64,000 nt of DNA from the NCBI RefSeq assembly GCF_014207595.1, contig NZ_JACHGY010000001.1, forward strand, positions 2,486,836-2,550,835. Reading direction: 5' to 3'. This document shows positions 25,125-34,202 of this stretch, piece by piece; the first letter of the stretch is position 1, and every line of letters starts with the position of its first letter. A program made the translations under genes and the position numbers. The notes below the pieces were generated by a model that was not told the DNA's origin, did no database searches, and worked only from the letters and a program-made list of their open reading frames with translations. The DNA is from Algisphaera agarilytica (GTDB lineage Bacteria; Planctomycetota; Phycisphaerae; Phycisphaerales; Phycisphaeraceae).

Positions 25125-27182
25125 TTACACCCACGCGGCGTGGTGCAGGCGGCGCAGGGCGTGGGGGTTGGAGAGGATGGCGACCTGTTCGGGGCGTTCG
25201 AGTTCCGGGAGGCCGTCCTGTGCAGCTTGTTCCAAAGCGGCGGCGACGTTGACCGTGGACTCGAAGGGCTCACGGTTGCTGGCGAGCGCGGCGAGGTGGA
25301 AGCGGTTGAACGCGGGGTCGCGGACGACACGGTCCATGGGGTGCTGGTCCGCCACGGCGTCGGCGACGGCTTGGGTGCGCTCAAGTGCGGTCGCGTGCAG
25401 GCGCAGCACTTTCGGGGTGTCGTGTTCCTCGGGGATCATGAGCAGGCGGTGCTCACGCAACCAGGTGCCCACGCCGACGCTCGAGAGCATGACCGACACG
25501 GGGATCGACACGACCAGCCCGACGAGGACGGGCAGCGCCCAGAAGAACAGGGACGGCGCGAGCCAGGCGATCACGGCGATGGAGACGATCCCGCCGACGG
25601 TGTGCCGCCAGTGGTTGCGGGCGGCGTCGCCCCAGCCCACGGCCGACTCGTCACGCTGCTGGGCGTTCCACTTGACCGTTCGGCCGATGAGCGTGTTGAT
25701 CACGAACATCGTGTGGTAGACCATCATGAGCGGGGCGATCAGGATGGAGATGCCCACCTCGATCATCGCGCCGAGCACGGCCTGCAATTCGCCGCCGTGG
25801 GCGCGCATGACGTCCGGGCGTTGCAGCACCAGACACACCGCGTAGAACTTGGGGATCAGCAGCATCGCCATGACCACGGCGAACAGCGTGATACCGATGA
25901 GGAACGGGCCGAAGGGCTCGTACGGATCGGCGGCGGTACCCCCGGCGATGACCACCGCCATCAGCCCCAGCAGCATGAACGCGAGCCACAACGGCGAGGC
26001 GAGGTACGACATCACGCCCATGCCCAGATGGATGCGCGACATCCATTTGTAGCCGCGGGTGAACACGAGGCGGATGTGCTGCATGTTGCCCTGGCACCAG
26101 CGCTGGTCGCGGATGGCGTAATCGACGAGCGTCGTCGGGCATTCTTCGTAGCTGCCGTCGAGGTCGAAGGCGATCTGGACCTTGTAGCCCGCCTTGCGGA
26201 TGAGCGCGGCCTCGACGAAGTCGTGCGAGAGGATCTCGCCGCCGAGGGGCGCTTTGCCCGGGAGCAGCGGGAGGCCGCAGTGGTCGATGAACGGCTGGAC
26301 GCGGATGAGCGCGTTGTGGCCGTAGTAGTTGCCATCGAGGTGGGTCCAGTGCCCGAAGCCGACGTTGAAGACTTCACCGTAGACGCTGGCGGCGTACTGC
26401 TGGCAGCGGGCGAAGAGGGAGTTGCGGTTGACCGGCTGCGGGGGGACCTGGAGGATGCCGATGTCGTCCTGCGCGCTTGCACGGTGGACCATCTCCACGA
26501 TGGTGCCGCCGTCCATGACGCTGTCGGCGTCGAGGGTGAGCATGAAGTTGTAGGCGCTGCCGAAGCGTTCGCAGAAGTCTTCGATGTTGCCGGACTTCCG
26601 CGCCTTGTTCTTGTGACGGCGGCGGTAGTAGATGTTGACGTCGACGCCTTCGTCGGCGAACTGGTCGAGGATCGCGGCGAGCTGGGTTTCTTCTTCCAGC
26701 CAGACGGTGGGGTCGGTGGTGTCCGAGAGGATGTAGTGATCGAAGGCCGAGGTGTAGCCCTGGGCGTGGATCGAGCGGATGATCGCTTCGACGCCGGCGA
26801 AGACGCGGATGCTGTCTTCGTTGTAGATCGGCATCAGGATCGCGGTGCGGGGGAGCTTCTCCGGGGCCATCCACGGCTGGGTCTCCACCTTGACCTTGAA
26901 CACCGCGTTGGGTGAACGGCGGAGCATCTGCAGCAGCCCGATGGTGGCGGTCCAGAACCCCTGCGCGACCCAGAGAAACAGCACGCAGAACAACAGCCAC
27001 AACGCGATGGTCACGGGGTTCACGCCGTTGCCGTCGTCGCCGAAGACGACGTGGCCGAAGGCGTACGAGGCGAGATACGTGCTCGCGACCGTCGCCAGCA
27101 GAAGGCTGAAGCGAGAGAAGAGCGCCCCGCTGGTCGTGCGGAGCATGCGGGGGACGGGGCTGTTGGGGACGATGTCACTCAC
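25125..27182 (-). CDS. opgH: Osmoregulated periplasmic glucan glucosyltransferase OpgH (MdoH)
   Basis: Inner-membrane GT2 glucosyltransferase that makes the beta-1,2-linked OPG backbone from UDP-glucose. The roughly 685-residue protein has N-terminal membrane segments, the GT2 core with LDADSVMDGG (D-x-D), the acceptor-site HDFVEAALIRKAGY and the processivity motif QRWCQGN, then a bundle of C-terminal membrane helices. GTG 27182 is favoured: AAGGGGA lies about nine bases upstream and the start overlaps the previous stop (GTGAGTGA). Starting at 27245 would create a long overlap. It is the last gene of the opgG-orf-opgH operon. Confidence 0.93.
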   Translation of the reverse strand: MSDIVPNSPVPRMLRTTSGALFSRFSLLLATVASTYLASYAFGHVVFGDDGNGVNPVTIALWLLFCVLFLWVAQGFWTATIGLLQMLRRSPNAVFKVKVETQPWMAPEKLPRTAILMPIYNEDSIRVFAGVEAIIRSIHAQGYTSAFDHYILSDTTDPTVWLEEETQLAAILDQFADEGVDVNIYYRRRHKNKARKSGNIEDFCERFGSAYNFMLTLDADSVMDGGTIVEMVHRASAQDDIGILQVPPQPVNRNSLFARCQQYAASVYGEVFNVGFGHWTHLDGNYYGHNALIRVQPFIDHCGLPLLPGKAPLGGEILSHDFVEAALIRKAGYKVQIAFDLDGSYEECPTTLVDYAIRDQRWCQGNMQHIRLVFTRGYKWMSRIHLGMGVMSYLASPLWLAFMLLGLMAVVIAGGTAADPYEPFGPFLIGITLFAVVMAMLLIPKFYAVCLVLQRPDVMRAHGGELQAVLGAMIEVGISILIAPLMMVYHTMFVINTLIGRTVKWNAQQRDESAVGWGDAARNHWRHTVGGIVSIAVIAWLAPSLFFWALPVLVGLVVSIPVSVMLSSVGVGTWLREHRLLMIPEEHDTPKVLRLHATALERTQAVADAVADQHPMDRVVRDPAFNRFHLAALASNREPFESTVNVAAALEQAAQDGLPELERPEQVAILSNPHALRRLHHAAWV

Positions 27183-27852
27183 CGGATTCGGTCCCCTTCG
27201 AAACGCTGGGACTGTCGGTGCCGTTCGATTGTTTTTTTCCGCCACTCAACATGCGCTTGGTGCTCGCGCCGACGGGCGCGACCCAGCGGTACGTGCCGCT
27301 CCAGAACTCGCCCTGCAATACCGAGGGGAGATCGCCCAGCGGCTGGCGGTGCATCTCCTGGCGGGGCAGGTTGGGCAGGATGCCGTGGGGGCGATCGTCC
27401 AGCAGGGGCTGCATGGCCTGGATCAGTTCGTCGGGGTCATCCAGCGCGTCCGGGTGTTGGTTGAGCAGCCGGCCCAGATGGTTGGCCAGGGTGAACGCCA
27501 CGCGGTCGGCTTGTTCTCCCATGCCCATGAGGGCCGGGAGTTCATCGGTCCAGCGGTCGAAGGCTTCGAGGATGAGCTCGGCCCGCCGGGCGGGGGTGCT
27601 TTCGGTGGGGTCGATCCGTTGGTCCAGCGTGTTGGTCAGGCTCAGCGCCGTTTCGCCCCCGACGCCCAACGCCACGAAATACGCGACGACGCGTTCGACG
27701 GCGTTACGCGTGTCGCCGGCGGAAACCTCGGCCGTTTCAACGTCGGCGGGGGTGTCCGCCGGTTCGTGGGTCGGGGTGGGTTCGTTCGCGTCCGTCATGG
27801 GCGTAGCGGATTGCGGCGCGGTGGCGAGTTCGGGGAGGTCGGAGGCGGTCAT
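27175..27852 (-). CDS. Uncharacterised protein encoded between opgG and opgH
   Basis: The roughly 225-residue soluble protein has an acidic, Pro/Thr-rich N-terminal third and a helical middle (RNAVERVVAYFVALGVGGET, VAFTLANHLGRLLNQHPDAL). Its C-terminal part holds LQGEFWSGTYRWVAPVGAST. There is no signal peptide or membrane segment. Its start overlaps the opgG stop (ATGA) and its stop overlaps the preferred opgH start, so the three products are probably made in fixed proportion. It is not an OpgC or OpgD homologue by eye. A cytoplasmic partner or regulator of OpgH is an inference. Confidence 0.75.
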   Translation of the reverse strand: MTASDLPELATAPQSATPMTDANEPTPTHEPADTPADVETAEVSAGDTRNAVERVVAYFVALGVGGETALSLTNTLDQRIDPTESTPARRAELILEAFDRWTDELPALMGMGEQADRVAFTLANHLGRLLNQHPDALDDPDELIQAMQPLLDDRPHGILPNLPRQEMHRQPLGDLPSVLQGEFWSGTYRWVAPVGASTKRMLSGGKKQSNGTDSPSVSKGTESGE

Positions 27853-29645
27853 GGCTGGGGGTCCCACCGGTAGAGCCAGGTTTCGCTGAGCGGCGGGCCC
27901 GTGTCGGGATCGACCACGTCGTCGTAGGTGCCTTCGGGGGCCTGTTCTTTCTTGCGGTCCAGCGCGGTCGCGCCGCGGAGGGTCGCGCGGAGTTCGACGG
28001 GGGCGGTGCCGTCGGCGATGACGTCGAAGAACAGGCGGTAGGCGTGGTCGAACTTGTTGTATTGGATGACCGGCTCGCCGGCGAGCTTGCCGTTGGACAC
28101 GCCCACGTCGCTGCGGACGATCGTGCCGCTGGGCAGGGCGGTCTGCGGCGCGGTGTCGAGGATGAACCGGGCGACCGCTTTGCCCGCGGCGTCTTCGCTC
28201 ACGGCGGTGCGGACCAGGCTCTTGGCGTTGGCTTCTTCATCGCCGCCGTCGCCGAGCATCGCCCGGGTGTCGACCCAGGGCATCGCCTGCCCGTCTGCGG
28301 GGCGGACTTCCTGCGTGAATTCAAGCTTGTACGACAATGTGAGTTCATCGCCGGCGGCCAGTTCGGTCTCGTTGGCGGGGACCCAGTAAGCCCCGATGTT
28401 GTCGATGCCTTCGTCGTCGGAAGCGATCTCGAGGAGCTCGACCCAACCCTGGCCCCACTCGCCCTTGGGCTCGACCCAGATCGACGGGCGGATCTGCATC
28501 TCGGTTTCGAGGTCTTCGTAGTGGTTGAAGTCGCGGTCGCGTTGGATGAGGCCGAACCCCTTGGGGTTGGTCATCGCGAATCGGCTGACGCGGGTGTGGT
28601 GCGGGTTGCGCAGGGGCCGCCAGTTGAGCTCGCCGTTTGCGTGCTGCATGAGCAGGCCGTCGGCATCATGGACTTCGGGGCGGTAGTCGCCGAACCGGGC
28701 AGGGGACTCTTCGCCGAAAAGGAACATGCCGGTGATCGGCGCAATGCCGAGCTTGCGGACCGACTGGCGGAAGAACACGTGCGAGGTGATGTCCATCGAC
28801 GTGGTGGTGTCGGGGGTGATCACGAAGCGGTAGGCCCCGGTGACGCTCGGCCCGTTGAGCAGGCCGTAGAGGGTCAGCGACGTGTCGCCGGGCGCGGGCT
28901 GCTTGACCCAGAGCTCGGCCCAACGGGGGAACTCTTCGGGTTCGGGCAGGCCGGTGTTGATCGCGATGCCGCGGGCGGACGAGCCCCAATGCTGGCCGAA
29001 GCCGATGGCCCGGAAGTAGCAGCCGCCCTGGATGGACATGAACTCGTTGAAGGTTTCTTTGACGAGTTGGCCGTCTTTTTCGATTGCGCCCTCTAACATT
29101 GTGGCTACGGCTTCATCCGTATCGATGTCAGAGCCGACTTCCAAAGCGTCGAGCTCGAACTTTTCGAACTCGACCTTGTGCAGCGCGAGCCCGGCGTAGC
29201 CCATGTCGCCGGGCAGCGATTCGGGGTCGACGGTTTCCGAGGCGATCTTGCCGTAGGTGAAACGCTCGGCCGAGAAGGGCAGGGGTTGGACCTGCGACCC
29301 GTCGCCCTCAACGGTCGACAGGCGGACGTCTTCTTTAAACAGCCAGCCGCGGTGGCGGAACTGGACGCGGAACGGCTCGGGCCCGCCGTACCACAGGAAG
29401 TTCTCCGGCAGGCAGCGGATGTCGCGGTGGCCGTCGTAGTCGAGCGCGGCGATGGCTTCGGGCAGGGGGGCGGCCTCGTTCGAGTAGGGCTCGGTGGAGA
29501 GGGTGCGGGCGCGGTCCACCAGTACCTCGAACGCTAGGTCGGGCGCGTCGGCATGAACCGGGGTCACCGCCTGGAGCAGGCACGCCCCGGCGACCAATGC
29601 CGACGCCACACCGACTCTGTCGTAGCCAGAGAACCATTCTTTCAT
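27849..29645 (-). CDS. opgG: Glucan biosynthesis protein OpgG (MdoG)
   Basis: Periplasmic OPG backbone-processing protein. The roughly 598-residue protein has a signal peptide (residues 1 to about 33, ending VHA), then FEVLVDRARTL, LDYDGHRDIRCLPE, WLFKEDVRL, the region FMSIQGGCYFRAIGFGQ and HWGSSARGIAINT, and GEWGQGWVELLEI. These match the MdoG/MdoD family (usually 500-550 residues). ATG 29645 (MKEWFS) is preferred over the upstream TTG. It starts the operon with opgH; a -35/-10 pair lies about 90 bases upstream. Confidence 0.93.
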   Translation of the reverse strand: MKEWFSGYDRVGVASALVAGACLLQAVTPVHADAPDLAFEVLVDRARTLSTEPYSNEAAPLPEAIAALDYDGHRDIRCLPENFLWYGGPEPFRVQFRHRGWLFKEDVRLSTVEGDGSQVQPLPFSAERFTYGKIASETVDPESLPGDMGYAGLALHKVEFEKFELDALEVGSDIDTDEAVATMLEGAIEKDGQLVKETFNEFMSIQGGCYFRAIGFGQHWGSSARGIAINTGLPEPEEFPRWAELWVKQPAPGDTSLTLYGLLNGPSVTGAYRFVITPDTTTSMDITSHVFFRQSVRKLGIAPITGMFLFGEESPARFGDYRPEVHDADGLLMQHANGELNWRPLRNPHHTRVSRFAMTNPKGFGLIQRDRDFNHYEDLETEMQIRPSIWVEPKGEWGQGWVELLEIASDDEGIDNIGAYWVPANETELAAGDELTLSYKLEFTQEVRPADGQAMPWVDTRAMLGDGGDEEANAKSLVRTAVSEDAAGKAVARFILDTAPQTALPSGTIVRSDVGVSNGKLAGEPVIQYNKFDHAYRLFFDVIADGTAPVELRATLRGATALDRKKEQAPEGTYDDVVDPDTGPPLSETWLYRWDPQP

Positions 29646-29941
29646 ACGATAATTCAAGGAGTTATCTTGCTTGGGCCTTCGCCGGGGGGGACGGCTGGCC
29701 GTGTTCTGTACTGCCCACCTCTTATCGGGTCAGTATATCGAGTTGGGCTCTGCCAGCCAAGATCGAACGAAGTTCAGGATTAGCCCTAGAGGCGGCTCGA
29801 AGGGCGTGGAGAACCCGCCCGGCGACAAATTCGATGTGGGGTGTTCGCACTGGTCGATAGGTCTCCAAGGCCTCCGTTCACCGGCCAGGCAATCGCGGTG
29901 CGACGCACCGTCCGCCGGCCCCTCCGTAATTAGTTTCCCCG
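29646..29941. other. Divergent intergenic region between opgG and ftsW
   Basis: This 296-base gap, one of the longest here, holds no convincing gene. It contains the opgG promoter (29732-29760) and, near ftsW, a nested hairpin: CGGTGC/GCACCG (29896-29910) inside CCGGC/GCCGG (29881-29918). It lies 24 bases before the ftsW start and has no T-run. A leader RNA function is possible but unsupported; no known RNA family was recognised. Confidence 0.4.
29732..29760 (-). promoter_or_regulatory. Promoter candidate for the opgG operon
   Basis: On the minus strand, TTGGCT (29760-29755), a 17-base spacer and TATACT (29737-29732) form a sigma-70-like promoter about 87 bases upstream of the opgG ATG. Confidence 0.55.
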
Positions 29942-31168
29942 ATGCCCCGACCCACCCATATCCTGCTGACCTGCGTGCTGGCCCTCTTGGGCATTGGCGT
30001 GGTCATGGTCCACTCGGCGGGCGTGAGCGTGGCCTCGGCCGACATCGACGCCAACACCTACGACCCGAGCATCACGGCAAGTGGTGTGCTCGCGCCGCTG
30101 CTCAGCAAGAACCTGGTCTATGCCGTGATGGCGGTCGGGGCGATGCTGCTGGGCTCGCGGGTCGACCTGCAGGGCATCTTCAGCTCTCGGGGCTGGTGGA
30201 ACCCGGTGTGGTTCGCCGTGATCATCTCGCTGATCCTTTGCGGCATGACCCTCATGCCGGGCGTGGGCAAGAGCGTCAACGGTGCTTCGCGCTGGCTGGT
30301 CATCGGCCCGGCGGGCAGCGGCATCAGCTTCCAGCCCAGCGAACTCATGAAGTGGACCCTCGTGGTCGGGCTGGCGTGGTACTGCGCCCGGCGTCGCGGG
30401 GTGATGCACCGGTTCTGGTGGGGCCTGATGCCCGGCCTGCTGCTGGTGGGCTTGGCCTGCGGGCTGATCGTGATTGAAGACCTGGGCACGGCGGCGCTCA
30501 TCGGCGCGGTGGCGATGTGTGTGTTGATCGCGGGCGGTGCACGGCTGTGGCAGCTGGCGCTCATGCTACCGTTCGCGGTGGGCGCGATTGTCGCGGCGAT
30601 CATCCACAGCCCGTACCGCGTCAAACGCCTCACCGCGTTCATGGACCCCTGGGCCGACTCGCAGGGCACCGGCTACCACCCGATCCAATCGATGCTCGCC
30701 TTCGCCCAGGGCGGCGTGGAAGGCAACGGCTTGGGGCAATCGATCCAGAAGTACTACATCCCCGAAGATACGACCGACTTCGTCTTCCCCATCATCGCAG
30801 AGGAACTCGGCTTCGGCGGGGCGGTGCTGGTCGTGGGCCTCTTCCTCACCATCCTCTGGGTCGGCCTGGGCATCGCCAAGGACACGCCGCACACATTCGG
30901 CCGACTGGTTGCGCTCGGCGTGCTGCTCACCGTCGGCCTGCAAGCCGTGATCAACATCGCGGTCGTCACCGTGGTCGTCCCGACCAAAGGCATCGCCCTC
31001 CCGCTCATCTCGGCGGGCGGCACGGGGTGGATCTTCACCGCCTTTGCGATTGGCCTGGTTGCTTCGCTGGATAACGCCAAGGCGTTGCGCGAAGTGGAAG
31101 AGGGTGAAGAGGAAGCCCCGCCGACTGATGTGGCCAACTGGGCCACCCCATCCTCCCCCACGGCCTAG
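29942..31168 (+). CDS. ftsW: FtsW/RodA/SpoVE family cell-shape or division protein
   Basis: Polytopic SEDS-family lipid II polymerase, normally working with a class B penicillin-binding protein. The 408-residue protein has about ten hydrophobic segments and the family motifs GASRWLVIGP, FQPSELMKW, YHPIQSMLAFAQGGVEGNGLGQS, PEDTTDFVFPIIAEELGF and LPLISAGGTGW (where many bacteria have ISYGGSS). An acidic cytoplasmic tail ends the protein. The proximity of murG supports the FtsW assignment over RodA. The ribosome site before ATG 29942 is weak. It is notable in a planctomycete, where division genes are often missing. Confidence 0.93.
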   Translation: MPRPTHILLTCVLALLGIGVVMVHSAGVSVASADIDANTYDPSITASGVLAPLLSKNLVYAVMAVGAMLLGSRVDLQGIFSSRGWWNPVWFAVIISLILCGMTLMPGVGKSVNGASRWLVIGPAGSGISFQPSELMKWTLVVGLAWYCARRRGVMHRFWWGLMPGLLLVGLACGLIVIEDLGTAALIGAVAMCVLIAGGARLWQLALMLPFAVGAIVAAIIHSPYRVKRLTAFMDPWADSQGTGYHPIQSMLAFAQGGVEGNGLGQSIQKYYIPEDTTDFVFPIIAEELGFGGAVLVVGLFLTILWVGLGIAKDTPHTFGRLVALGVLLTVGLQAVINIAVVTVVVPTKGIALPLISAGGTGWIFTAFAIGLVASLDNAKALREVEEGEEEAPPTDVANWATPSSPTA

Positions 31169-31299
31169 CGACTCAACGAACGGGGGAATCATAAGAATTT
31201 TCACTTCGGGGTTGAAATCCCGCCCGCGCTGCCGTCATCCTGACGGAGCCGGCTTTCTTTGTGCTTGGGTCGGCCCACCTCGTTTCTCGTGAGTTTGCC

Positions 31300-32997
31300 A
31301 TGACCGACACCGACGCCCTCCACGCCTACGTCCACCGCCGCGACCCCGACGCCTTTGCGCATCTCGTGCAGACGTATCAGGGCCTGGTGTACAGCGCCTG
31401 CCGTCGGCAGCTCGACGACCCGGCCGACATCGACGACGCCGTGCAGGCCACGTTCATCAAGCTCGCGGAGAAGGCCCAGACCATCCGCACCAGCGTGGGG
31501 TCGTGGCTGTACCGCTGTGCGCTCAACGCCTCGACCGACATCGGCCGGAGCACGACCCGTCGGCGGAAGCGCGAATCGGTTTACGCCGAGCAGCGTGATG
31601 TTTCCGACGACCAGCAGGCCCGCCACGAATTGCAGATGCACATCGACGAGGCGTTGCTGGCGGTCTCCGAAGAGCACCGCCAACTGATTGTCGAGCACTT
31701 TTTCCAGGGGCGGACGCAGACAGACCTCGCCGGTGAAGCGGGCGTCAGCGTCGCTGCGATGAGCCGACGGGTCGCCGCGGCGGTCGACGCGGTGCGTGGG
31801 CGACTCAAGACCCCGGCCGTGGCGATGCCCGCGGCGATCGTCACCGGGTTCCTCACCGAACAAGGCGCCGCCGCCGCGGTGCCCAGCGCACTCACCACCT
31901 CGTTGGTCAAGCTGGGCGTTGCGGGCATCGGGCCGGCGACGACCACCTCAACCACTTCCCTGTCTCTCAGCAAAATCGGAGCATTCCTCGTGACCACCGC
32001 GAAAACCAAACCGTTGCTTTCTTCTCTCATCGTTCTGGGCATGATGCTCGCGGGCAGCGGCGTTGTGCTTGCGCTCAACCAGCCGAGCGGCGCTGCGCCG
32101 CCTTCGACCTCGCCGCCGCCCGTCGGCACGCCGCCAGCCACGCCCACGCCGCCCTTGAGCCTGGGCGTGGTGATCAGCCGGGCGGCGGTCGATGCCGAGA
32201 TCGGAATCTTCGCCGGCGAGTACGCCAAGGATTCTGAAACAGCCGAGGAATCTGAGAAACGTTTCGCCTTCGCCTGGCACAGCCGGGTGGCCGACCACGT
32301 CCGCGAAGAAGTGGAAGTGCCCTACGAATTAATCGCGGTGATCGACCCCGGCACGGCCGAGGACAAGCTGATCCAGCAACGCATGGATACGCTGGGCATC
32401 ACGCGCACCGTCCTTGGAACCGACGCCGAGGCGATCGCCGAGCTCGATGTGGTGCTGATGACGTCGACCGCAGAGCTCGGCGAGGGGCAGGTCCAGGCGT
32501 TGCTGGAAGCGGTGCGCGGGGGCACGGGGCTGCTGGCCATCGGCTGGATGCCTGCCGGCGGCACCGAACTTCTGACCGAGGGCGAGACGGGTTATGTGGT
32601 CACCTTCGGTGCTCACCCGGCCGAGCTCGTGATCAATCACGACGTCTTCCCCGGGTTCGAGGTCGGCGACTCGTTTGTGGTCAACCCCAACGGCACCGTG
32701 GTGAACCCCTCGGATGTGACGCCGCTGCTTCAGCTCTCGGCCGAGGAGACGCTGCGTTTGGAAGAAGGGCAGCGTTTCGATATGCACGACTTCCCCCCAG
32801 GTTTCCGGTTTACGCCGTTGTTTGTGAATGAGATCGGGCAGGGCCGTGTGATGTACAGCGCGACCGCGGGGCACATGATGGGTGGCCGGATGCCGACCCC
32901 GATCATGGAAGCCACCGACGGCGGCATCATCGCCGACGGCATCGCCTGGCTCGCTGAGGGCAAGAAACTTGCCGAGGCCGCGGCGGTGAGTGAGTGA
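31300..32997 (+). CDS. ECF sigma factor fused to a transmembrane and ThuA-like domain
   Basis: The roughly 565-residue fusion begins with an ECF sigma factor. Region 2 is at about 10-80 (FAHLVQTYQGLVYSACRRQL, DIDDAVQATFIKLAEKA). Region 4 is at about 115-165 (HRQLIVEHFFQGRTQTDLA, GVSVAAMSRRVAAAV). A single membrane helix lies near 237-257 (LLSSLIVLGMMLAGSGVVLA), then a Pro-rich linker. The roughly 270-residue outer domain resembles ThuA/GATase-like proteins: ALLEAVRGGTGLLAIGW, ELVINHDVFPGFEVGD, and GQGRVMYSATAGHMMGG near the end. The domain could sense a carbohydrate or envelope ligand and release or control sigma activity. ATG 31300 is preferred to GTG 31261. Confidence 0.8.
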   Translation: MTDTDALHAYVHRRDPDAFAHLVQTYQGLVYSACRRQLDDPADIDDAVQATFIKLAEKAQTIRTSVGSWLYRCALNASTDIGRSTTRRRKRESVYAEQRDVSDDQQARHELQMHIDEALLAVSEEHRQLIVEHFFQGRTQTDLAGEAGVSVAAMSRRVAAAVDAVRGRLKTPAVAMPAAIVTGFLTEQGAAAAVPSALTTSLVKLGVAGIGPATTTSTTSLSLSKIGAFLVTTAKTKPLLSSLIVLGMMLAGSGVVLALNQPSGAAPPSTSPPPVGTPPATPTPPLSLGVVISRAAVDAEIGIFAGEYAKDSETAEESEKRFAFAWHSRVADHVREEVEVPYELIAVIDPGTAEDKLIQQRMDTLGITRTVLGTDAEAIAELDVVLMTSTAELGEGQVQALLEAVRGGTGLLAIGWMPAGGTELLTEGETGYVVTFGAHPAELVINHDVFPGFEVGDSFVVNPNGTVVNPSDVTPLLQLSAEETLRLEEGQRFDMHDFPPGFRFTPLFVNEIGQGRVMYSATAGHMMGGRMPTPIMEATDGGIIADGIAWLAEGKKLAEAAAVSE

Positions 32998-33037
32998 TGT
33001 TGTCGATGCATCGCTTTGCTCGGCACCACCGACAAGC

Positions 33038-33069
33038 CATCTGCGTTAATCTGCGTCCATCAGCGGTTC
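33038..33069 (+). repeat. TCTGCGT-repeat stretch upstream of murG
   Basis: CATCTGCGTTAATCTGCGTC followed by CATCAGCGGTTC forms a pair of TCTGCGT direct repeats, a type of intergenic repeat widespread in environmental bacteria. It covers the place where the start region of murG should be. The wider nature of this repeat is recalled, not shown here. Confidence 0.3.
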
Positions 33070-34171
33070 CCAATCTCCATCCCGAACCATCCTCCTTGTC
33101 GGCGGCGGAAGCGGGGGGCACATCTACCCCAACCTCGCGGTGGTCGAACGGCTACCCCGGAACGTGAAGCCGCATCTGGTCGTGTCGCAACGGCCGCTCG
33201 ACGCCCAGATCGCCCGTGACTCGGGTCTGGGCTTCACCGCCATCCCCGCGGCCCCGTTGAGTGTTCGGCCCAAAGCGGGGCTGAAGTTCCTTAGCGCTTA
33301 CCGCAAGGGGAAGTCGGCCACGCTGAAGCTGATCGAAGAGACGGACGCCCAAGCGATGATCGCCACCGGGGGTTTCGTCAGCGGCCCGGCGGTCGCGGCG
33401 GCCCGCAAGGCGGGGACCCCCGTATCGTTGGTCAGCCTGGACGCGGTTCCGGGCCGGGCAAATCGGTTCACGGCCAAGAAAGCCAGTGATGTGTTCAGCG
33501 CGTTTCCGACGCACGCCGAGGCGAAGCCGTTGCCGGATGCCGAGGTGATCGGTTTCCCGCTGCGTCGCGCGGCGGTCGCGCCGGAGAGTGCGAAGCCGCA
33601 AGCGGCCCGCGAATACTTCGGGTTGGAACCGGGGCGCAAGACGCTGCTGATCTTCGCGGGGTCGCAGGGGGCGCGGACGATCAACCAGGCGATCGCCCGG
33701 CTGTACGAACGCGGCGTGCTCGGGGATTGGCAGGTGCTGCACGTTACGGGGCCCAGCGCGGAAGGCTTGGGGCCCGAAGGCATCCCGCAGGGTGCGGGGG
33801 TCGCGCTGCCGTTTTGCGACCGGATGGACCTGGCGTGGCGGGCGGCGGATACGGCGTTGACACGGGCCGGCGCGGGCACGGTGGGCGAGGCGTGGGCCAA
33901 CGCGGTGCCGAGCGTGATGCTGCCGTACCCGTTCCACAATGACGAGCATCAGAAGCACAACGCCGCGCCGCTGGTCGACCTGGGCGGGGCGGTGGTTGTG
34001 AAAGACCTCATCGACCCGGCGGAGAACGCGCAGCAGTTGGCCCAAGTGTTTGCATCCATCCTGGGCGACGATGCGAAACGACAGCAGATGGCACAAGCGA
34101 TGCGGGACCACCGCCCGCCGGACGGAGCACAACGGCTCGCGGACTGGGTCACGGCTCAAGTGGGTGCCTAA
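33059..34171 (+). CDS. murG: UDP-GlcNAc:lipid I N-acetylglucosaminyltransferase (start uncertain)
   Basis: GT28 enzyme converting lipid I to lipid II at the inner membrane. Motifs are TILLVGGGSGGHIYPNLAVV (N-terminal glycine loop), ATGGFVSGPA, LIFAGSQGARTINQA, TRAGAGTVGEAWANAVPSV and PYPFHNDEHQKHNA. The glycine loop is encoded upstream of the first GTG (33140), so that GTG cannot be the true start. The frame is open only back to 33050 and has no ATG, GTG or TTG there. An ATC at 33059 is shown as a rare-start candidate. A repeat covers the region and may have displaced the original start. Length otherwise matches MurG. Confidence 0.8.
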   Translation: MSGSQSPSRTILLVGGGSGGHIYPNLAVVERLPRNVKPHLVVSQRPLDAQIARDSGLGFTAIPAAPLSVRPKAGLKFLSAYRKGKSATLKLIEETDAQAMIATGGFVSGPAVAAARKAGTPVSLVSLDAVPGRANRFTAKKASDVFSAFPTHAEAKPLPDAEVIGFPLRRAAVAPESAKPQAAREYFGLEPGRKTLLIFAGSQGARTINQAIARLYERGVLGDWQVLHVTGPSAEGLGPEGIPQGAGVALPFCDRMDLAWRAADTALTRAGAGTVGEAWANAVPSVMLPYPFHNDEHQKHNAAPLVDLGGAVVVKDLIDPAENAQQLAQVFASILGDDAKRQQMAQAMRDHRPPDGAQRLADWVTAQVGA

Positions 34172-34202
34172 CATCGGTATCCTATTGATTGGGCCAAGAT
34201 TT

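Noticed and set aside
25140-26915. Plus-strand frame of 591 codons opposite opgH
   Set aside because: His/Asp/Arg-rich composition typical of antisense frames; opgH on the minus strand is well supported.
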